64,000 nucleotides of DNA, taken from positions 7,192,001-7,256,000 of the forward strand of contig NC_068567.1 in the NCBI RefSeq assembly GCF_025698545.1, written 5' to 3'. The notes under the pieces are model-generated. The model had not been told where the DNA came from, ran no database searches, and saw only the letters and a list, made by a program, of their open reading frames with translations. Shown piece by piece: positions 37,195 to 49,130 of this stretch (the first letter of the stretch is position 1; each line of letters opens with the position of its first letter). The DNA comes from Gossypium raimondii. Its lineage: Eukaryota; Streptophyta; Magnoliopsida; Malvales; Malvaceae. A program made the position numbers and the translations under genes.

Positions 37195-37770
37195 TGGATA
37201 AAATAACATTTAGTTCCTGAATTTAACAAGATTTTCCAATTTGACCACTAACGTTTGCATGTTTTGTCAAAATGGCCCTAATTGTGTTTTTAAGCCTTTT
37301 TTGGCCATCAAACTTTGTTATTTTTTCAATCTACTTTTTCTAACAGATTTAATGAAAGTACCGTTAAAAAAGTTAATAGAGATAATGTGAAATTTCATAT
37401 GTACAATATTTTGAATGAGACGTGATTTTTACTAAGGTAACCTAATAAGATAATTACATGAGAAAAATAATAAAATAAATAATACATTAAATTATAAAAC
37501 AACTCTTAGTTTAAAGTAAATAAACATAATTATCTAAAAAATTAACTCAATAGAAAAATTTATCAAGAAACAAACATATGAAAGGTTGAAACTTTTGAAA
37601 TAAAAAATTGAAACCTTGAATTTATTCATTAAATCATTAGAAAAGCATATTGAAAAAAGAATAAAGATTGATAGCCAAAAAGCTCAAAAATACAATTAGG
37701 GCCATTTGACAAAACGTAAACGTTAGTGGCCAAATTAATCATTAAACGTAATTTTTTAACCACATTAATA
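37195..37770. mobile_element. TIR element (Mutator-like, non-autonomous)
   Basis: The segment at 37225-37320 is repeated in reverse complement at about 37660-37740. Shared blocks include CCACTAACGTTT, TTTTGTCAAA and GGCCCTAATTGT. About 350 bp of AT-rich interior. No coding content. Outer ends are uncertain. Confidence 0.6.
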
Positions 37771-38029
37771 GTTGTACTTGGATTTTTTAAGACATGTTTT
37801 TCTTTTACAATGTTTTGAAAATAGAAGACCAATAGAAAATTGACACTTGTATATATTTGGTCAAATTTTAATTTAATTTGAAAACTATAATAAAAATATT
37901 TTCAATTTGAGATATAAGAAAAAATGTAAAATGGATCTACTCTCCTTTTGGAAAGGGATGGGTTTTGATAATAAAATTAAAACCAAATTAAGTTTTTTTT
38001 TGAATTAAAATAATTTGCTTTTTATTTTT

Positions 38030-38995
38030 ATTAAAATATTCAACTGTCTTCTCACTAACATGGAACCCGTGAGGCGAGACATTGGTTAGAAAACATCTTG
38101 CTCGATTTGTGGTCATGTTAAAGAAAGCACTCTTCATGTTCTCAAAGACCGTTCTGCGGTAAAAGAGGTGTGGAGACAAGTAATTCCTTCAAGCCATGAT
38201 AGCAAGTTTTTCACTTCCAACATCTCGTATTGGTTCATTTCTAATTTACAATCTCATGAGATGTTGGGCTCCTTAAAAGTTAGTTGGGCAAGCATATTTT
38301 GTCTTATAGTGTAGAGAATTAGGAAGAATAGAAACATTTTCGTATTCCAAGGATTAACGTGGGAAGCGACTGAAATTATTAAAGTTTCTATGCAAGACAA
38401 TTTTGGCTTACACATAACAAAAGACTTAAATCGAATACATGCCACTGTTCAAAGGAACTCTCTTTCGATAAATTGGATCCATTTGCATATCGATGGTGCA
38501 GTTAATTTGAGTGCAGGTTATGCATCTGCCGGGGGTGTGATATTGAATCATCAAGGGATCTGGATTATGGGTTTTAATCATTATTTAGGGATGTGTTCGG
38601 CTTTTGACGTTGAGCTGTGGGGTATATTGGATGGTTTGACTCTCCTACAAGACCGAGATTTGAATAAGATCTTGATTCAAACGGACAACCTTGAGGTAAT
38701 TCATGCTTTGTAGAGGGATGATTCAACTAGTTCGAGATCAGCATTGATTAGACAGATTCAATAATGGCTACTATTTAGCATTGGGTGGTCAGACATGTTC
38801 CAAGGGAGGTCAATCTAGTCGTAGATCGGATTGCTAAGATGGTATTTGTTGATTTGGAGGGAGTTAATGTTTTGGCAACTACTCCTACAGATCTGTTAGA
38901 AGCTCTTGAAAGTGATGGAGCTACTGATGTTTTTTATTTTGTCAGTGTAGTTTAATTTTTTAAGTTTTGTTTTTTATCACAAAAAAATGTGTTAT
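38030..38995 (+). mobile_element. LINE (plant L1-type) 3' fragment, decayed
   Basis: A zinc-binding RT-associated remnant (38080-38180, CSICGHVKESTLHVL) is followed by an RNase H domain (38480-38880: HIDGAVNLSAGYASAGGVIL, GFNHYLGMC, VELWGILDGL, IQTDN). It is homologous to the 4060-5362 fragment (the same GFNHYL ... ELWGILD wording). Several stops (for example at 38711) and frameshifts make it dead. It ends TATCACAAAAAAA near 38988, and the 5' part is missing. Confidence 0.8.
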
Positions 38996-39219
38996 CAAAT
39001 CCAAGTTAAAGGACTAATGTGGAAAAAGAAAATTCAGGAATGAAGCCGAAAAGACAACAAGTTCAAGGATTAAATATTATTTTTTATAAAGTAAGAAATA
39101 TTATTATGAGAATATTTATGTCTCATTCTTTTTACAAAATAAAAATATTGTTATTATAAATATTACTACGTGTTTATATTTATTTTATATTTTTATATAA
39201 AATTTAGGTTTAATGGTAT

Positions 39220-42030
39220 TTTTAGCTCTCAAACTTTTTCAAAAAAATCAATTAAACCCCTACGAATTTTTTGCACTCAATTGAGCCCTGAAGTAACAAA
39301 ATTGGCCAAATAAGGAAATTGAATTGTAATGATTTGGTTTCTAGTGGTGTCGAAAAATGTACTTTCAGGACCTCATTTCCATTAACCGAGCTCATAAATA
39401 TTAAATAATGATATTTTACAAAGTTAGTGTATAGATGAATTGAAATTTGGTTAAGCGATTTAACCGAAATTGTGAGTAATTATGACTCAGGGACTAAACT
39501 GTAAAATTTTAATCGCTATAGATATTTAATTAGATTAAGGCTTGCGACTTAACTAGCAATTATCCAAAGGACTAAATGACTAATAGACCAATTTTAAATG
39601 GATGATTGTGGGATTTGTTGTTAAGTGTCATTATATTAATTAATTAAGGATTAAAGTTTAATTAAGCATGATTAAAATAATTAATTAGGTTTAATTAAAT
39701 TTAATCTAAGTATATAAGTAAATTAAGTGGGGAAAAAAATGACAATGTCATCATCTTCTTCCCCAAAGCCACCGTCTCCATTTTGAGAAGGAAAGAGAAA
39801 GCTTTCAACCTAGTTTCATATTCGACCCTTAATTTCAAGTAAGTCTCTATCCATTTTTATTTTGTTTTTATGGAAATTGAACCATGAGAGCTTGATTTAG
39901 CTAGCCCATGCACCAATTTGTAAAATTGTTAAAGCTTTTAAAAGTTGTCATTGTTGAGAATTAGATGAAATTGATGTGAAATTGTTAGAAATTAAGCTTA
40001 GTATATAAAAATGACTAAATTGTAAAGCTTAATTGTTAGGGACCAAATTGAATAACATGAAAAATTGTCATGAAATGTTGGTAGGTATAGAAAATAAAAG
40101 GCCCCTAATGAGCTATGGTGAAATCAGATTCTAATCCGAGACCCTAAATTGAAAGTTATGTTGTCCCGATTTTAGAGACTAAATTGAATAAATTGCAGAA
40201 TTTGTGTAAGTTGGTATTTGATTATGAACTGGCTGAAAATTGATTGTATGGTATGTTTTGTGATTATTCAAAGTTAATGACAACACCGAACTGTCAAGAG
40301 GAAAAGGAAAAGAGAAAATCATTGACGAGTGACGCACGAATCTCGGTTTGTATTTTATGATTTAGAATAGAAATATTTGATTGTATATGCATGCTTATTG
40401 ATTGATTAGTCATTGAGGTGAGTCTATTGTGATATGTGGAATGGAAATTGAGTAGAAATATATATAAGGTATGATATGAAAACATGTATATAGATGATGA
40501 TTTGAATTATAATATGTATATGACTGAAAAATGATATATGTATTGAATTGTATATGAAACTGAATATTAGCATTCTATTAACTAGTCGAGCTGAGTCGGA
40601 TATAGTTGGCATATCATAGGACGGATTGTGTGCGGGTTTATGTGCTTATGCGCCAGGATGCACTTCGTGTGCCAAGATGCACTTCGTGTGTCAGGATGCA
40701 CTTCATGCGCCAATATGAACTTTACGTGCTAATTTCCCTTACTTCGATTTATTTGATAATGCATTTTGATGCCAATCTGGTGTGTTGGTTGGACGATCTG
40801 TGTATCCGTCTGAGTTTGAGTTAGGTTAATAGGGGCCATTAATGATAAGCTTAGTAATTTGTATCAAAAGGAATTGGTATGATACTAGAGAATCAAATAA
40901 GTTTATATATGAATTAAGATGAAGGCAATATGTATCTTATTATGCAAAACAATTAAAAATAAGCCCTGGGGATCAAAGTGAATGTGAATGAGTCGGTAGA
41001 ATCCAAAATCAAATTAAATGGTAAGTATAAGGTAGGTAAATGAATTGATCATGGAAATTTAATTGAAGTAATGCCGTTGACATGTATGTATTTTTGTTAT
41101 ATCTTGATTGAGTATAAGTTCTAAATGATAATTGAAAGGTAGGTAGCAAAAGAATGGAATTGATAGGAAATGTTGTATTGTTGAATAATTTGGCTTACCA
41201 TTTGGTATATGGATATCTTATATATGATCATACAAAGTTTACATTATGAGTTCATATGCCTTATGCCATGCTACTTATGCTATATTATGATATCTTGAAT
41301 CATGAAAGTACCACCGAGCCCTATTGCTCAACATACGGTTTGTTTTCTCCGTGCGCAGGTTTAGGTACTCCTTGAAGTCCCGAGAATTGAAGTCAACATC
41401 CAAACCGTTGTTTTCGACTCAACAAAGTATGTATAATTCATTCCATTTTGGTCTTGTGGCACGTACCTAGGGACACTTTACTAAATGTTTCAAATGGTTA
41501 AGTTGTACATGTTGTGATTTTATGCAAATGTTTAGAAATTGTGTTTGGATATGTTCATATGGTTGATTTGGAGTCTCAAGGTTCATGGTTATACAATTGT
41601 TAGAATTTTTGGTTGGTTTTTTTAGAGTATAAATGGTAAAAGTTAGAATTAGTAGTTAATGTTTTTGGAGACTACCATTTTGGCATATTTTGTCTTGCTT
41701 CCTCTTGGCAATTTGATGATTTGGTGGTTTGGGAATATGTACACATGATTTTAAGTTGCTTAAACTTGTAACAAGTTGATTTTGAAAGTAACAGTTTGTC
41801 ATGTCGCGATGAAAACCCCCAACATCGCGATGAGAATTAGTTTAGGGCTCACGTTGCAACAATGTAGCCTCGAGGTCACAACAAACCCTAGTCAGTGAGT
41901 CATGTCATGACGAGGAAACTCCTAAAGTCGTGAGGTCAACTCGAAACTTTGTAATATTTACAATTTGGTCCTATTTCGACTCCGAATTAGAAAAAAGAGC
42001 TTTTGTAAGCTTGTATAAGACCCGAAAATG
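39220..42030. mobile_element. LTR-derived non-coding block, fossil
   Basis: Long non-coding stretch with features I associate with Ty3-like LTRs of Gossypium. These are an ACCGAGC ... GTTTGTTTTCTCCGTGCGCAG region near 41312-41360, a short 19-bp tandem repeat at 40650-40725 and a GTCGCGATG/ATCGCGATG stretch near 41800-41840. No clean ends or target duplication, and no protein domain. It is old and eroded. Family assignment is from memory. Confidence 0.45.
40650..40725 (+). repeat. 19-bp tandem repeat, four units
   Basis: Units such as GTGCCAAGATGCACTTCGT follow each other at 40650, 40669, 40688 and 40707. The fourth is more diverged. Confidence 0.85.
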
Positions 42031-42600
42031 ATAATGCACTATATAATTAAAAAAAATTTAAAAAAAGTATAATTATATATTATTGATCTACAAATTTGAA
42101 TGATTTAAGTGTAAAGAAAGTGTAATTCCATATTTTTGAAATTTATCTAGTTAATTTTTTAGTTTTAATATAATAATAGTATAAATAAAAATAATGCGTA
42201 ATTCAAGATGAATATAAATAAACTTAAATATTTATTGAATATTATCTATTTAAATTTTTAGTTTTGATATAATAATAAGTATTTTCTTACATTTAAATAA
42301 TAAAAAATTAAAACAATAAGATATTACTTATTTATAAATTCAAGATGAATACAAAGTACAATTCAATATTTATTTATATTTAGTGCAATACAATAATTAA
42401 AATAATAGTTTACATTAGGTAAAATGTCAAATTTAACATTCAACATTTACATATTTTATTAATATAACCATTATTCTTTTTTGAGCTAAATTTCGTTATC
42501 AATTTAAAAATAATAATTTATAATCCAATAATAACCCTAAAAATAGTTTTCGATTTCACCTTACTTCAAGATGTCAAACGAAATTGACTCTGCCTAAAGA
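42031..42600. other. AT-rich spacer
   Basis: Low-complexity AT-rich DNA after the LTR-like block and before the terpene synthase remnant. No gene seen. Confidence 0.4.
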
Positions 42601-43011
42601 AGCACCACTTATGAAATTACTTTCTCGTTTATAGAAATAGGCTCAACAATTGATAATCGAGCTTGATTCTTAAATAGATTATCTGGACTTCCATGTGCAT
42701 CTCCATGCTGATATATGCATTGGGAAATCCTAGCCATATTAATAGCTGTTTCTATATAATGTTTTGAAAATGGGGAGCCATCGACATAACATTTGTTCAA
42801 CTTCTTCTAATAATCCTCGATTAAGTCACTTATGTGTTGGCGAGCTATTGCCTCTGAGCACCTAGTTTCGTTCATGTAGCATGTTATTGAGTTTACACTT
42901 TCGTCTCTTTCTAATTCATCCTATAAAGCATTTCATGAATTAGTTCCCGGTACATGAAACTCTAACAAGACAAAAATTAATGGTGGAAATCAGTGCATAT
43001 GTGTGTATATA

Positions 43012-46000
43012 TGTAACACCCCTTACCCGTATCTGACACTGGAATAGGGTATGAGGCATTACTAGAACACATACACTTGCGAACGTATTTAATCGAGTTA
43101 TAAAATTTCATCTAAATTAAAACTTTCAAAATTATTAACATGCTTCTATAACTTTTCACAATATATCATCAAAATATTATAATCATAATAATTAGGGCCT
43201 ACGAGACCCGATCCATACTCATGCAATTCAATGCTTCATTTCCATTTCATACAATTCGCAATTTCTCGTGCTCACAATTTAAATCATATCACTAGCAATT
43301 TCCATTTAATTCACGTACAATTCAATGACATTAAGTTTAACACTAATACGTATTTACCATTTAACTCAACGTTTATCGATTATACCATTCATTAACACAT
43401 TTATGAAATTCTCAATTTTGCAATGAAAATATCACTTTACCTTAAATAACAACATCATCCTGGTATAAATCCACAATTCACTTATCCATTTGCTTTCATT
43501 CTTTTGGGCCCATTTGTCACTTACCATCCTTAATCAAATTAGGGAACGGTTACTGAAAATTGAGTACTTCACTTTCACTTTGCCATAGTATAACTATGGT
43601 CTTACGTATGATCACTTATCACTTGTCCTTGATCAGATAAGTGTAGCTAGGCTACCACTTATCACTTTTTTTTATTTGATCAGATAAGTGTAGCTAAGGC
43701 TACCACTTATCACTTTTTCACTTGATCAAATAAGTGTAGCTGAGGCTACCACTTATCACTTTGTCACTTGATCAGATAAGTGTAGCTAAAGCTACCACTT
43801 ATCACTTTGTCACTTGATCAGATAAGTATAGCACTTATCACCTTTTCACTTGATCAGATAAGTATAGCAATTATCACTTTTTCACTTGATCAGATAAGTG
43901 TAGCTAAAGCTACCACTTATCACTTTATCTCTTGATTAGAAGTACTCAAATCCGGCGTTCCGCTTAATTTGATCATTTATTCGGTTTTCGCATTTTTATT
44001 TTACTCTCATTTCAACACTAAATACATTTCATCATACATTATATATTTCATGAAATTAACACTTAATCATTAAATTTCAGCCATATGAACTTATTATTTC
44101 ATCATCTTTCGACACGCGTTTTCTATGCACATCACATAAGATATAAACATATCATTCAACCATAGTCGCAAGCTAGTGTATTTAAACATAACTCTTTTTG
44201 GGGCTAACCACATGATAAACCATTTCAATGCATAACTTATAAATTTAACATAGCATAATCTAGCCACTACTTGGCCAAAGCCTAAGCATATACACCAAAT
44301 ATGTCAGCCAAATACACATATAGCATAAGCATTATAAGCATGGATGAGCACAACACTTATTCATGTATCAGGCTTACCAACATGTGTTAATTCATAAACC
44401 ATTCATGACATTATTTCATGTCAATCATATACCGAATATACCATACACACATACTATGAAACTTTATTTTCACTCATGAGCTTAAACCATGACCAATAAT
44501 GCACAAATATAAGCATGATTTCTATTTCATCGTTTATCAATTATAATCAAGCATATGACCAATTCTACACAAATCATTCATATATTTCTCAATTTTCCTC
44601 CTCCTCCTCTCCATTCCACATCCTTAATGTGTATAACACACTTAAACAACATTATTCATACTTTCACTATTTTCTTGTATGTAAAATTCAAGCTGTCCGT
44701 CTGAGTCAGAGTCACTAAATTATTTTTATCTAGAGTTACAGAGCTCCGAATTAAGATCCGTAAATTTTTCCTGAAACTAGACTCACAAATCTTCTTACCA
44801 TAAAATTTTCAGAATTTTTGGTTTAGCAAAATAGTACAGTTTATTCTTTAAATTTTCCCCTATTTTGTTGTTTGACAGTTTCGACCACTCTTCACTAAAA
44901 ATTAATTATGTCATTATACAAAATTCGGATGATGTTTCTGTTTTTCTTATGAAAATAGACTCATTAAGGATTCTAACCATATAAATTATAACTCATAATC
45001 ATTTTTGTACAATTTTAATGATTTTCCAAAATCAAAATAGGGGAACCCGAATTCATTCTGACCTTGTCTCACAAAATCTATTATATCTCATGATTTATAA
45101 TTCCATTGCTTACAATGTTTATTTTATAAGAAACTAAACTCAATAAGATTTAATTTCATATATTATTCACCCTCTAATTCAATTCCCACAATTTTTGGTG
45201 ATTTTTCAAATTTATACTACTGCTGTTGTCCAAAATTACTTTAGTGCAAAATGTTGATTTCCATTTTGCCCCAAATTTCACAGTTTATACAATTTGGTCC
45301 TTTCTCAATTAACCCCTCAATTAATATAATTTTCTCAATTAATACTTTCCTTAGACATTATAAGTTGTATCACAACTATTGAAATTCAGAATTTCTACAT
45401 ATAACTCTATCTTCAAACTCTTTTACCATTAGGTCCCAAACATTCACTTTCTATTCAATTCTTTCAATAAAATTAGCATATGAACAATTTAAAGCTCTAA
45501 TTCCATGCTAAATAATCATATACTTCCAGCATGTCTTCATAGCAACTTTCAAATTCTTTCATAGAATCAAAAACTAATGAATTCAACAAGTGGGCCTAGT
45601 TGTAAAAGTCCCAAAAACACAAAAATTTCAAGAAATAATCAAGAATTGAACTTACCTGCAGTAAAAATATGAAGAACCAGCTTGAAGAAACCCTTCTATG
45701 GTGTTTTAGCTGATGAGAATGCAGAAAAATGAAGAGAAATCTAGATAATTCCACTTTGGTCCTAACTTTATTAAGCAAATTTTGCAATATTCCAATTTTA
45801 CCCTTAATTCTCCTGACTTTCTTGCTGATTTCATGCCTTTGCCGTCCAGCCCAAATAGACCTTGGGTCTATTTCCTTTTAAGTCCTCTTCCTTTTATCAT
45901 TTAAGCTGTTTAATCATTTCTTATAATTTTGCATTAGTTACAATTTAGTCCTTTTTGTTCAATTAATTATCGGAACTTTAAAATTTCATGACGAAACTTT

Positions 46001-46325
46001 AATACTAACTTTTTAACACTCCATAAATATTTATAAAAATATTTATGGCTCGGTTTAAAATCTCCGATGTCTCAATACCTCGTTTTCGATTCTAATTATT
46101 TTAATATTTATTTCTAGTGCACTATTCACTATTTAAAAATTTTTCCTAACTTCACATTTAACTTATACTCACTAAATTAATAATATTTTCTACTCATTTG
46201 TCAAATTTAGTGATCTCGAATCACCGTTCTGACACCTTTGAAAATTCAGGCCATTACATTTTTCCTCGTCGGTTTTGTGGTCCCGAAACCACTGTTCCGA
46301 CTAGAACCAAAATCGGGCTGTTACA
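43012..46325. mobile_element. Solo-LTR-like retrotransposon fossil, 3.3 kb
   Basis: Begins TGTAACACCCCTTACCC, ends CGGGCTGTTACA, and is flanked by the 5-bp direct repeat ATATA (43007-43011 and 46326-46330). No protein domain, primer-binding site or internal second LTR seen, so it is best read as a solo LTR left by recombination. It lies 7 bp inside an intron of the terpene synthase pseudogene, so no exon base was disrupted. The same family occurs at 23835-26082. The perfect target duplication suggests it is not very old. Confidence 0.82.
43605..43938 (+). repeat. ~46-bp tandem repeat with internal inverted repeat
   Basis: About seven units containing TTGATCAGATAAGTGTAGCT, then GGCTACCACTTATCAC. 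Within each full unit GATAAGTG-TAGC faces GCTA-CCACTTATC, so single units can form hairpins. Some units are shortened. Located inside the LTR-like element. Confidence 0.85.
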
Positions 46326-46583
46326 ATATATATACACCTTTGCAGTGCCTAAATCATTGCAAAGTCGAAAAATAATGGATGGCCATCTAATGACATCATG
46401 GTAATGTTCCAAGCTATGAAGTGCTTCAATGGTGATGTTTCCTCTCTGTAAAAAGTAGGTGTGGACTAGACAAAGATGTCTCGATACAGACAACCATGCA
46501 TTTTCAAGTTCTTGGAATGTCGGAATGTGTTTACTGTGTGCTCAGTTTGCTTCTTTTAAGAATGCTTTGCATAGATCATCCCA

Positions 46584-47659
46584 CTAAAAAAAGGAAGAGA
46601 AATTAGATTTTAATCAGATATATGAATTATTGTTATAGACTGGTATGTACTATGTACCGTACATAGATTTTAATCATGCTTTGCATGATTTATTTATATT
46701 TAAATGTATAATGATGTTGGATTGAATATTATTGGTTGCGGTTGCTCTGGCAACGAATGTGGCACTTTGTGGCTCAGACCCTACGTTCGGGTCAGATATC
46801 GGGGTCTTACATGAACTGTGTAAACAGACTTTGTTGTCCTCTATAAAACACGAAGAATAAAAAATGGGCAGCGCGAATGGACCAAATACATATTCACAGG
46901 TATTATGCCCTTAAGAGAGCTCTCTTCATTTTCTTTACTAGCACAAGCTACTTACTTTCTTCACTATAAAACACTTACACTGACTTAACTATTGAAGAGT
47001 GCCTTGAAACACAATCTATGACGTCCCTCAAGCTCATATTTGTCTTGCAGGGACCCAAAAGTGTTTGAGCTTGTCTCACCTTCCTCAAAGAACGTCATCT
47101 CTCAAATTGATTGATCTGTTAGCAAAAATAGGTAAACACCTTTGATAAGTTCAAAATTCAACTAGAGACAATTATTAGGAATCCTCAATAGAAAGATGAT
47201 GAATTTTAAAGGAAAGCTTCATCTTCCAATGTGAACCCTAACAAAAAAAAAATGAAATTAAGGGTTGTGGTTCTTAAGATGGGTTTAGACAAATAGCATT
47301 ATTCATGAACAGGTCTAATAAACAAGGGGACGTTATGGATTCCAGGTTGCTAGGCAGGGTATTTGTACATTTGATAAATGCCTTGTTGATAGGTTTGAGA
47401 AAGCTTTGTTTCCATATTTAATTTATTTATTTTTATTATATAATTTTGTTCTAAATTTAATCGGGAAATGTATTAAACAAAAAGAACATTATTGATTACA
47501 ATATCACATATTCCTTTATAACCAAAATACCGGGCATTGACAAAAATGACCACGTGCCCCCCAACTCAATTTCAATAAACAAAGAGTTTAATTTGAGACA
47601 AAACACCATAACCATACTCCACCTTCACCTCAATCCCCTCGAATCCTGTCCCCCCAAAA
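46584..47659. other. Region between terpene synthase remnant and DUF538 gene
   Basis: Mostly AT-rich. Near 46730-46812 a stretch ends GGGGTCTTACA, reminiscent of an LTR 3' end. No complete element. About 47200-47550 probably carries the DUF538 promoter. Confidence 0.35.
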
Positions 47660-48160
47660 ATGTCGACTCCGCTTGTAACAATGGAAACGAAGGCCAAAGC
47701 AGAAGTTTACCATGGAAACCAAACATGCAGAGACAAATTCACGTCGTTGTTAGCAGCAAAAGGGTTGCCTAATGGCTTACTAACTTTGCAAGACATACAT
47801 GAATGTGGTTACGTTAAGGACACTGGCTTTGTCTGGCTCCGCCGCCGCCACTGCCGGCATAAAATGTCGTCGAAGAAAGACAGCTTTTACAGGTTCGAAA
47901 ACGTTGTCATCAGCTACGACACCGAAATAACGGCGTATTTCGAGACAAACAAGATCAAGAACCTGACTGGTGTTAAAGCTAAGGAGTTCATGATTTGGGT
48001 CAACTTAACTGAAATCTACGTCCAACAATCTCCTTCTTCGACGTCGATGATTACGTTCAAAACTCCGGTCGGCTTGTCGAGGTCGTTTCCAGTATCGGTG
48101 TTTGAAGCTGGAGCGGTTGCCGTGAAGGAATTAACCGAGGAAGGCAAGGAAGGAAAGTAG
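47660..48160 (+). CDS. DUF538 family protein
   Basis: Intronless gene of 166 residues. The DUF538 fold is recognised from the order YHGNQTCRDKFTSLLAAKGL, PNGLLTLQDIHECGYVKDTG, FVWLR, FENVVISYDTEITAYFE, KNLTGVKAKEFMIWVNLTEI and the C-terminal ITFKTPVGLSRSFPVSVFE. Plant DUF538 proteins have been proposed to bind lipids or chlorophyll, with some stress induction, but the molecular role is unsettled. There is no signal peptide at the chosen start, as in the short cytosolic subgroup. The ATG at 47660 is the first in frame. A second Met at residue 8 (METKAKAEVYHG) is an alternative start that fits the family length equally well. Confidence 0.9.
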   Translation: MSTPLVTMETKAKAEVYHGNQTCRDKFTSLLAAKGLPNGLLTLQDIHECGYVKDTGFVWLRRRHCRHKMSSKKDSFYRFENVVISYDTEITAYFETNKIKNLTGVKAKEFMIWVNLTEIYVQQSPSSTSMITFKTPVGLSRSFPVSVFEAGAVAVKELTEEGKEGK

Positions 48161-48599
48161 TGCAAGAAAGAAAGGTGGTATATGTAGATTACAATCTCAA
48201 TTGCCATTTTACTTGTACGTATTAAATTTCTTAATACATTGTGTAAATTGTATCAATTCATTCTCTTTTTCTTCTTTCGGATAAAATTTACTTAATAAGG
48301 TTAAAGGAAAGAAGAATATGCTGAAATATATGCTTACTGGGTATGAGAATATGCTTAAAATGGAACTTCCCAATTAGCGTCGGCTCAATCAACCCCAGCT
48401 TCTCTTACTTAAAGTTAATCAAAATTTAATTTTGACAAATCACCCACCTAACCTTATTTTACATTTATATATTACGTATCCAATAATCATATTTACCCGA
48501 CATCAAAAACAAACTGATGCGTTTATTTTGACTAATATCCTAAAAATGCTTTATTAAACAAGCTTTAATTATGTTTTTATAGTTAAATAAGCTATAACT

Positions 48600-49130
48600 T
48601 CATGGGTCAGACTATCTGTCAAAGCCCAAAGGCCTGCCTGAATTTTGGGAGAGTTTAGGTTAAAATATTAGGCTCGAAAAATGGACTTGGGCAAATAAAT
48701 TAAACCTGTTTAAAATATGGGTCAGGCTCGGGATTAAACATTTAAGGTCTAAGCCTAGCTTGACCCGACATGTTTTTAAGTTTATAATACTTTATATTAT
48801 GTAATTTAGAACACATTAGAAAAATAAACCTATACTAAATATATAACACTACTCTAATGTAAATATTAAAATAGTATTAAGATGAATATATAAAGAATTT
48901 CAATAAATAAAAAGAATAAAATTATTAATATTAAAATAATATAATATAAATATTTTAAAAATATATTTAAAATATAATATGGGCGAGCCTAATGGGCTCG
49001 AGTTAGTTTTTTGCAAATATGAGCGGGTTTGGGTAAAATTTTAGACCCATATTCGAGGCCGAGCTTGGGCTTGGAAAAGCATAAAGTATGTTAATATCAT
49101 CTTATGCCCAACCTGACCCGTCCCATAAGT
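48600..49130 (+). mobile_element. Non-autonomous TIR-like repeat family, copy 2
   Basis: Longest plus-strand copy of the family at 11740-12232, with the same GC-rich edges (CATGGGTCAG, TTGACCCGACATG) and the same AT-rich core (ACTAAATATATAACACTACT). No coding content. Confidence 0.65.

Larger units (their letters stand above)
42609..46583 (-). pseudogene. Terpene synthase (TPS-b type) 3'-end pseudogene
   Basis: Two adjacent C-terminal exons are readable on the minus strand. Exon 46583-46338 (246 nt) reads WDDLCKAFLKEAN, then PTFQELENAWLSVS and LEHYHDVIRWPSIIFRLCNDLGTAK. That is the conserved terpene cyclase segment around the second metal-binding motif (N-D-x-x-G-T in LCNDLGTAK). Exon 42920-42609 reads DELERDESVNSITCYMNE, ARQHISDLI, then INMARISQCIYQHGDAHG and IVEPI, a typical TPS-b C-terminus. 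In-frame stops stand where a Trp codon is expected: TGA at 46544-46542 and TAG at 42809-42807. The intron between them holds the 3.3-kb element at 43012-46325. Upstream exons are missing. A short string at about 47000-47060 (LCFKALFNS) may be a further remnant, but this is weak. Confidence 0.85.

Noticed and set aside
43605-43938. CRISPR-like array
   Set aside because: The units are directly adjacent tandem repeats without unique spacers, inside a plant LTR.
46840-47120. Further upstream exon of the terpene synthase
   Set aside because: Only a short string (LCFKALFNS) resembles the family. The rest does not align by eye, so it is mentioned but not called.
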